Positions 57,488-64,000 of a DNA stretch of 64,000 bases are shown here, piece after piece. The notes below the pieces were generated by a model. It did not search any database. It was given only the letters and a program-made list of their open reading frames with translations, and was not told where the DNA came from. Position numbers and translations under genes: made by a program. How positions within the stretch are numbered: the stretch's first letter is position 1; each line of letters begins with the position of its first letter. Source of the DNA: Dichotomocladium elegans (lineage: Eukaryota > Mucoromycota > Mucoromycetes > Mucorales > Lichtheimiaceae); assembly GCA_025716815.1 (NCBI GenBank), contig JAIXMN010000028.1, positions 124,001 through 188,000 on the forward strand, in the 5' to 3' direction.

Positions 57488-59963
57488 CTATCTATCACTT
57501 GCTTTATGCCGACGGTTATCGTCTGCTGCTTTCGTATCTGTCCGCGACTGTTTCGACTTGACTTCAACAATAATGGGAATGTGACTAGAACCAAAGAGTA
57601 ATGGATATGAGTCTCTAGTTCTTTCCTTAGAATGCCTGTGCTTACTCGGAAGGAAAATGAGCATTTGGGAAGCCGACAACCCTATTCAAGTAATCCTTGT
57701 CGATGGCACCGAGAAGAGAAATGACATCAAGGGTATTTGTGGTGACCCAGATATAATCCAGAACACCTTTAAATCCGGGCGTGTAATTCGTAAAAGGCAG
57801 CTCGCCGATGGATGCATAGGCACTCTTCAAAGAAAGCTTGTGCGAAAGACCCTCAGTGGTATAGTCACCGTAGATGTAATCGCCAAAATCATCGTGTCGC
57901 TCCTTAATGACACCCTTCGACAAGAATTCATACACACCCGACTCGGGCTCCGAGTTGAAATCTCCAGCAATGATTGTAGGCAACTTGGACGTCGACGTAT
58001 ACACCGCGCCATTGGGAGATGACGCGGGAGGTTGCAAATGCCTAGTTGCAAACTTGTCAATCTCATCCATCAACATGCCAACCTGTACAAGCTTGACGTC
58101 TGCAAAGGTCGGATCCCAATGAATGTGCGATGTCGCCACCAATACACGCTCCAGAGTCTCCTTGTTCTCGAGCATCGCAAGGACGCCGATGTTGTCTTTG
58201 GTCATGACGCGGTTATAAATATCTGCACACTTCTTGAAGTCGGCTCTCTGCAGTGCCTTTTGGTTGTACTCCAGCACCGCAACCTCAAGAAGTTGGAATC
58301 TATGCATCTGATCGATAAGCTTGTGTTCCACGATATGACCACTCCCTATCTTACCGTGATGCCTTGAAGAAAATGGCAGAACCATCCACTTGGCCTCGCT
58401 CTTTGCCAGACATGGTCTTTGCGCGGGACTTTGGATAAAAGACGCTGTCATAATCTCCTCGTTCTCGGAACTCTTCCCGAAAGACATCCTCGTACTGATC
58501 AAGGCTCAATTCCTGTATACCATCACTTGCGTTCATAAAACCATGCTTTCACCTATACATTCTCCCGTTTTACCTGCAAACACACGATATCTGCGTCCCA
58601 TCCTAAAATCTCGGTCATGATGAGCTCCTTGCGATATTCCCAGTCGAGTGCCCAAGAGGGTGTATATCCGTAGGCTTGGCTGGTCGCATATTTTTGGCAC
58701 AAGATGTTATAGCAAAGCACGGTGAATTTGGCTAATGAAAAACGTCAGTTGGCTGCTGTAGATCAAAAGCAGCTGCGAAACTTACATTCATCGTCATCTA
58801 ATCCGCTTGACTCAATGGTGATCCATTCGCGCTGCGGTGGAGGCATCCCGACTACAAGGAATAAGTTGTTTTTATAAATATGCGTATCCTCACCCACACG
58901 CGCGTATATAAACGCTACCTGGGGCATTTTCGCGTAGTGACTGGATAACTGCTGCGGATCCGTCCTTGATAAGAATATCCTTGATATCTTGGTGAATGGG
59001 ATTTCCTTCAAGACCCAGCGTTTCGAGCTGATAGAGCGATCCAAGTTCAAACGGCAACGTGACAAGATTGTTGTCAAAAAGCAGGAGCTCACGAAGTTGG
59101 ACGAGCATACCGAGTTCACCGGGGATCGACGTAAGCTTATTTCCGGAAACATCCAGCGTCCTTAGGTTTACAAGCTTGGACATAGCTGATGGAAGGTAAG
59201 TCAGGTTATTGTGGTTCAGGTAAAGCACTGTCAAAAACTGATAGTCGCAGACGGCCGCAGATATATTCTTCAGTCCAAGCCCGCCCATATCGAGCGTAGT
59301 CCATGTCTGTGCAGCGCTCGTCGCATCCATTGCTGCTGTCGTTGGTGGTTTCGCGCCCATTCTGGTGTGCTCGTTGTCACCATTACCAGCCACTTTGCCA
59401 ATCAATCCATTGAAGGTCTTGTGCGGATTGTTTGGATCAGTGATTGTCACTGCAGACGAAACAGGAGTGTTGCGTGCCATCGCAGCGGCTGTTCGAGCAT
59501 GGTGATGAGGCGACGAAGATTGGCGTGAAATTTGCGCATACGAGAGCTGACGGACGACATGGGACGACGTGTTACCCGAAAATGTCGAAATGTCGGATGA
59601 CGCATGCATCGTCGGATTGGCAAGCGTATTTGACGGCTGTTGTTGATGTTGTTGCTGAGGTGTGAGCTGCTGGGGTTGTTGTTGAGGCTGCTGAGGCTGT
59701 TGTCCAGGTTGTTTCAAAGTACCCAGTGACACGGGATACCTTGCAAAGGAATTGTTGGAGTACATGGTAAAGGGATAGTTTCCTCCGACCGATGGAGACG
59801 AAACTTGCGGAGGTGCAGGTGAAGCGTTGCGTGTCGGCCGCTGAAGATTCAGAGAAGCAGCCCCCGACGAACTGTAAAGCTGAGGCAGAGTAGTACCGCA
59901 CGTAAACCCTTCAGATGCAGACAATGCATCGCTCCCCCTATTAAATGCAGACATGGGAGCCAT
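57488..59963 (-). CDS. CCR4: CCR4, catalytic deadenylase of the CCR4-NOT complex
   Basis: Six exons (58919-59963, 58786-58851, 58574-58731, 58355-58512, 57646-58299, 57488-57584) give 725 aa. Residues 1-210 are Ser/Pro/Gln-rich with a polyglutamine tract. Leucine-rich repeats run from about 225 to 340 ([54 protein letters not shown]). The exonuclease-endonuclease-phosphatase domain has [76 protein letters not shown] and a final HFPSDHIPI, with the metal and catalytic residues present. It shortens mRNA poly(A) tails. The LRR binds the NOT1/CAF1 module. All junction phases fit. It is convergent with PPCS. Confidence 0.96.
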
Positions 59964-60035
59964 TCAATGTTAAAAGATGAGATGATGGACGAATCGGTCA
60001 TAGGGGGGTTGGGGGGCTAAAAGGAAAATATCATT

Positions 60036-60066
60036 TGCACGCACCCACGCACGCACCCACGCACAC
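60036..60066. repeat. CACGCACC-type short tandem repeat
   Basis: Imperfect repeats of CACGCACC upstream of CCR4, in its 5' region; followed by a CT-rich stretch to 60120. Confidence 0.85.
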
Positions 60067-60150
60067 TCATTCACTCTCGTACCCTCTCCCTCTTTCTCAC
60101 TCTCTCGATCATTCACTTTGCCTCTTGAATTTGTCCTGATAATAATATAT

Positions 60151-61632
60151 TTATACACAAATTAAGCACACTATATACACAATAAGGCAGACGGACGCCA
60201 CTTCAGAAAAACTGTGTCCAACAGCTTTTAGCCACTGTCGTAAGGGTGATATCCGTTGCTCCTTTTCTATGTCCTCTTGCTCGTGCGGCGTCACCATAAT
60301 AACCACTGGTGCTGATTTTTCTTGGCTGACCAACCGCCAGTCGTTGTCCTCGTGAACATTGCTATCTAGCTTTGTTGGTTTGTTTATGACAACGTCCTGG
60401 TTTTTAAGCAGATGACAGCCATGAAACACCCCAAGCGCCGCCAGCGTAGCCAGGGAAAGGTATCCATATCCAAACAAGATGGCCGTCTGGTCGGACAACC
60501 AGCATACTTTAGTTGAAAATGATTCGCTCTCAAGGTCGAGGAGCACGACGCCGGGATATCGCTGTCCTTGCGCCATGCTGAATGTCGGGACAGTGATTTC
60601 GGGGATGCCGCCATGTTCGTGATGGTGGATGAGGCAATACTTTTGATGGTCGCCGGAGAAGACGGCGGAAGGTTTAATCCGGTTCAGAATCTCACTAGTC
60701 CACTGCTCATCGACCAGGGTCTTATACTGGCGTCCTTTATCCTGGGTAATTTCGTCGTTTCTACCGTCGTTACAAAAGGTGCCGGGCGGTCTGTAGAGCG
60801 GCACATGGGTCATGAGCAGCGTAGTGGCGGGGCGGGTTGGGGGAGCCAAAAGCTGCTCAAGAGCCTGCTGCTTACTGCTGGTATTAAAATAAGTGGAGGC
60901 AAGCGACAGGGTGTCGAGGACGACGATTGAGTAGTGGTTGGTTTCGATAGTATACGACGTTGGACCAAATTTGGACTGGAAGCGGTCAAGGACGTGGGCC
61001 TTGATACCGTCACCATAACCAATGTCATGGTTTCCGGCGATAAAAAACTGGGACTTTGCCGATCGGAACAGGTGCCGGAACCGGGTAGCTTGCCTCTTCC
61101 ATCTGCTTATTTCGGGATGATCATAAATAGAATGTCAGAGTGCAAAAAAAGGAACTCCTGCCACGCGCGCCGTTGACGTACCCTTCATCATCCCACATGC
61201 GCCCGCCTTCTATTAAATCGCCTAAAAACACTGTGCCATGAGGGTCTAGCGCATGATCGAGATGTCGATAGTTGCGATCCATGTAAAGATCATTGTAGAA
61301 TTCAGCAATTGGGAGTAGGAATCCTGGACTGTCATAGGAGTAAGCATTTGTCATTCGTGGATCGCTTATGAGCAATAAACGATCGAGGCCCTTTGGGAAC
61401 AGAAGCGAGCCAAAAAAATAAAATAAAAAACTATTAATGCTCTGGTCGTGATCCTGTCGAGACGATATGTCAGGCTTACGCGCTGTTGAAAGCTGGGTGA
61501 ATTTGGGGTGTTCCCGTTCGGCCATGGCGCGCACCGCCGTGCTGATATCCAATAGGTGAAAAACTCGCCATGAAAAAAAGCAATGATCCAAACGACCCTC
61601 AAGAAATATATGAATCCTTGTGTTGATTGCAT
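60151..61632 (-). CDS. CDC1/TED1-type metallophosphoesterase (GPI ethanolamine-phosphate phosphodiesterase)
   Basis: Three exons (61480-61632, 61182-61390, 60151-61102) give 437 aa. The N-terminus has a membrane segment (GFIYFLRVVWIIAFFHGEFF). The metallophosphoesterase motifs are LLLISDPRMT (family consensus DPQ), TVFLGDLIEGGRMWDD, FFIAGNHDIGYGDG, LLMTHVPLYRP and AVFSGDHQKYC. Two hydrophobic segments follow (AILFGYGYLSLATLAALGVF and VASVCLIVYIVCLICV). Cdc1, Ted1 and PGAP5 are ER/Golgi membrane enzymes that trim ethanolamine-phosphate from GPI glycans and affect GPI-protein export. Which of the paralogues this is cannot be told. DPR in place of DPQ is a small change next to a metal ligand. 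Confidence 0.88.
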
Positions 61633-62790
61633 TGCTTGTCGAAGGAGATGTGATTGAAACAAGTTGAGAAGAAACGACGAAGAAAAGAAGAGTCCGTTGT
61701 TATTTGCATCGTATTACAATAACGAAACGGGAGATCTTGCTAAAAATATATTAAAAGATCCAAACAATAAGGTGGGATCTTGGATAGCTCGTGTGCCAGG
61801 GCTGGGGCCGTCTTTGAACATTGGCTATTGTTCCTACAGAAGCTGTTCTGGACTTGTGCGACAATGATCTTAAAATAAACAGGACCCTGTACAAGCCTTC
61901 GCCATCAAGCACATCCTCAGTTGAAATACCGGGAAAGATATAAACACTGTTCCTTTCCGAGCAAACCAGGAACATTCGATTATTTATAAACAGAAAATCA
62001 GTGAGCTTCTACACGATCTCGACTGGAGATGTGCAGAATCCGTCACCTCAATCCAGGATGCTGTTGTATTATTTAGCATTGGTTTACGCCAACTGTTAGT
62101 GTACTGCATAACAATTAGGTCCGGCTCAGCTCACGGCTTCCTGATACATAACGTGCCAGCATTTAAAGTTTGTGCAAAGCACATGAGCGGGCTTCTGAAA
62201 CAGACAACCGGGACGAAGAAGCCTTTGTTTTGGTCCCTTTTTTTTCTTTTACCTCTGGCAGAGCCCGGTTTTGCTATCAGACAGCCCATGGATCCTACAC
62301 AGCCGACATATCCATATTAATCCCCCTGCGTAAAATGAACGCATTTTAGAAATGGCAATTCCGGTCGGCCGGAAGCCACGCTCCGAACCTGTGAATTTTG
62401 GTGGAATGTTCTGACCAACCTCAAATAGAAAAGAGGATGCCCCTTTCGGGGTGATGCTGTGGGACAACAATACAGTACCTTTTACGTATAGATATTTTTT
62501 TTCCCGAGTAAGAAGTGACTGCCCTTTTTGAAAATATAGATGTCCTTCCCATTTTCTGTAATTCTTCAGGGTAGTTCTAACGACAATAGAGTGTTTAGAA
62601 ATCCCGACGGTGTGATAATTCCCGGGTTGCATAATTGACACGAAATAATACTATAGTTCGGAAATTTTTTCTCTTTACTGCAAGGGCGCGTTAAGGGGAT
62701 GAATGGCCTATGCACATCAACTTGAAGAATGAAGGTTTGCAGTAGAAATATTGAAATGACTCTAGTCGAGATGAGGATCGATCATTGCTG
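61633..62790. other. Divergent intergenic region; decayed + frames
   Basis: Between CDC1-like (-) and the chitinase (+). Frames at 61664-61867 and 61940-62320 (+) look weakly coding (for example HSIIYKQKISELLHDLDW) but are interrupted and unrecognised, perhaps an old gene or repeat. Confidence 0.3.
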
Positions 62791-62834
62791 AGAGAGAGTA
62801 TATATATATAAAATATATATAACTATATATATAG
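62791..62834. repeat. AT-rich tandem repeat with possible TATA function
   Basis: AGAGAGAG followed by alternating TATATATA tracts about 120-160 bp before the chitinase start. It could serve as the core promoter or simply be a microsatellite. Confidence 0.6.
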
Positions 62835-62950
62835 CCGTTTACTTCATGCATACGACCATTCTTCTGTTGCGTTAGTGCGATCATCCATCTAAGTCATATT
62901 TTTCGTATACTCGTTCGCGCAGCGCGTGCCTATACAGCCCTCCAAAAAAA

Positions 62951-63984
62951 ATGCTCCATCAGTGGCTTCTCGCCCTCGCCTTGCTCGGCTCTGCCGTTGC
63001 TTTTGAGGTTAGTACCAGCGAAGAGGCCGTCTATTTCCTCTTTTTATGATATGTTCTCCAAAAAGCTCACGTGTGCATTCGTCTATGTAGGATACATGCA
63101 ATAATAACGTGGTGACATGTAACGCATTGCTCACTTTGTCTGCAGAAACCGGTGAGAGATTAACAAGACTCATCCTCCTCGTAATATAGATTGGGGTCAA
63201 AATTCATATGGTGCTGCTCACCCAGCAGATAAGAACATGTGGCAACAACCTTTGCGCCATTATTGTGACGACAACGCGATCGACATGTTCCCAATCTCGT
63301 TCCTGACAACTTTCTTCAGCAAAGGAGGAAAACCTGAGATCAACCTGGCCAATGTATATCATATGCTTTTCCCCTCGAAGCAACACCGTTCTGACATTGC
63401 GCACGTATAGTTTTGCAACTCTGTTGATAACGGTGTATTTCCAGGAACAGCTCTTGCCAATTGTACATCGGTTGTCCAAGATGACATCAAATATTGCCAG
63501 GCACGCGGGAAGGCCATCACCATATCACTCGGAGGTGCGACGGGTGGTGTTGGGTTCAAAACAGAGGACCAAGCTCTTTCGTTCGCAGACACTGTCTGGA
63601 ATGACTTTTTGGGAGGATCCTCTAATACCCGCCCTTTTGGAAATGCTGTTTTGGATGGGTAAGAAAAAAGGCATAAAATCCGGTTTTTTTGTTTTCCATC
63701 GTCTTCTCTTACCTTCACAATACATTTTTTTACAGCATTGATCTCGATATTGAAGGCGGTGGTGCAGCACGTAAGCAAAGAAAAGTAATGGGAACGAGAG
63801 TGAAGACTCAACGATTCATTTTGGCTCGTAGACTATCCTGCATTCCTTCGCAAGCTCCGATCATACTTTGACAAAGCGAATAAGAAGTTCTACATCACTG
63901 CGGCACCTCAGTGCATTTATCCTGATGAAAATCTTCAAGCTACTCTTAACGCGTTTCCTCTCGATGCAGTGTTTGTCCAGTTCT
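62951..63984 (+). CDS. GH18 class III chitinase, secreted (3' partial)
   Basis: Six exons are visible (62951-63007, 63091-63118, 63190-63353, 63411-63658, 63736-63770, 63832-63984); an intron donor (TTCT|GTGCGT) starts at 63985 and the gene runs off the window. Exon 1 is a signal peptide (MLHQWLLALALLGSAVAFE). The product then shows YWGQNSYGAAHPADKN, FCNSVDNGVFPGTALAN, KAITISLGGATGGVGF, and the catalytic DGIDLDIEGG with the DxxDxDxE motif, followed by YITAAPQCIYPDENL. It should cleave chitin beta-1,4 links in the wall or outside the cell. The visible 228 residues cover about two thirds of the TIM barrel. A C-terminal binding or GPI module cannot be judged. Confidence 0.93.
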
Positions 63985-64000
63985 GTGCGTAAAAACAGTT

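Overview
The window is a piece of a compact, intron-rich eukaryotic nuclear chromosome, almost certainly from a filamentous fungus. I infer Mucoromycota (Mucorales-like). The genes are fungal housekeeping genes split by many introns of about 50-100 nt. The set includes a UPF0658 Golgi protein, SPT7, PAS kinase and CCR4 with a leucine-rich-repeat domain. The decayed transposons resemble families I remember from Mucorales genomes. No species call can be made from sequence alone. I rebuilt exons by hand from splice signals plus preservation of reading frame and family motifs. For most genes the exon lengths sum exactly to a multiple of three, but individual boundaries could still be a few bases off.

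Layout. 0-6 kb: the last exon of PNO1 (+), then GCV1/aminomethyltransferase (-), a TBC Rab-GAP (-), and a histidine phosphatase (-) divergent from a TMEM97-like EXPERA protein (+). 6-19 kb: BUD32 kinase (+), a DUF4203 membrane protein (-), RAD18 (-), two tandem small secreted proteins (+), REV7 (+), a prenyl-motif J-protein (-) and an arrestin-domain protein (-). 19-36 kb: PAS kinase (-), a 3.5 kb gene-poor stretch with a Mutator-like relic, sulfite oxidase (-), UPF0658 (-), an HP1-like chromo/chromoshadow protein (-), a second decayed repeat stretch, and delta-COP (+). 36-44 kb: a transposon nest with two decayed Tc1/mariner copies, a 2.8 kb nearly perfect inverted repeat between them, and a Fanzor-like relic. 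44-48 kb: SPT7 (-). 48-56 kb: a transposase-less derivative of the Tc1 element, RPL31 (+), mitochondrial uL24m (+), and a decayed PIF/Harbinger element with both of its genes. 55-64 kb: phosphopantothenate-cysteine ligase (+), CCR4 (-), CDC1/TED1-type phosphodiesterase (-), and a GH18 chitinase (+) cut by the window end.

Functional links. RAD18 and REV7, both translesion-synthesis factors, lie within 5 kb of each other. SPT7 (SAGA), CCR4 (deadenylase) and the HP1-like protein are gene-expression regulators. The secreted wall-type proteins, J-protein, chitinase, delta-COP, UPF0658 and TED1-type enzyme relate to secretion or the cell surface. I see no operon-like organisation, as expected for a eukaryote.

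Most unusual points: GC-AG introns are frequent (seven in about 110 introns traced). A 6-nt microexon encodes the molybdenum-ligand cysteine of sulfite oxidase. There is a large perfect palindrome. A Tc1-type element appears to carry a Fanzor-like gene in the opposite orientation.
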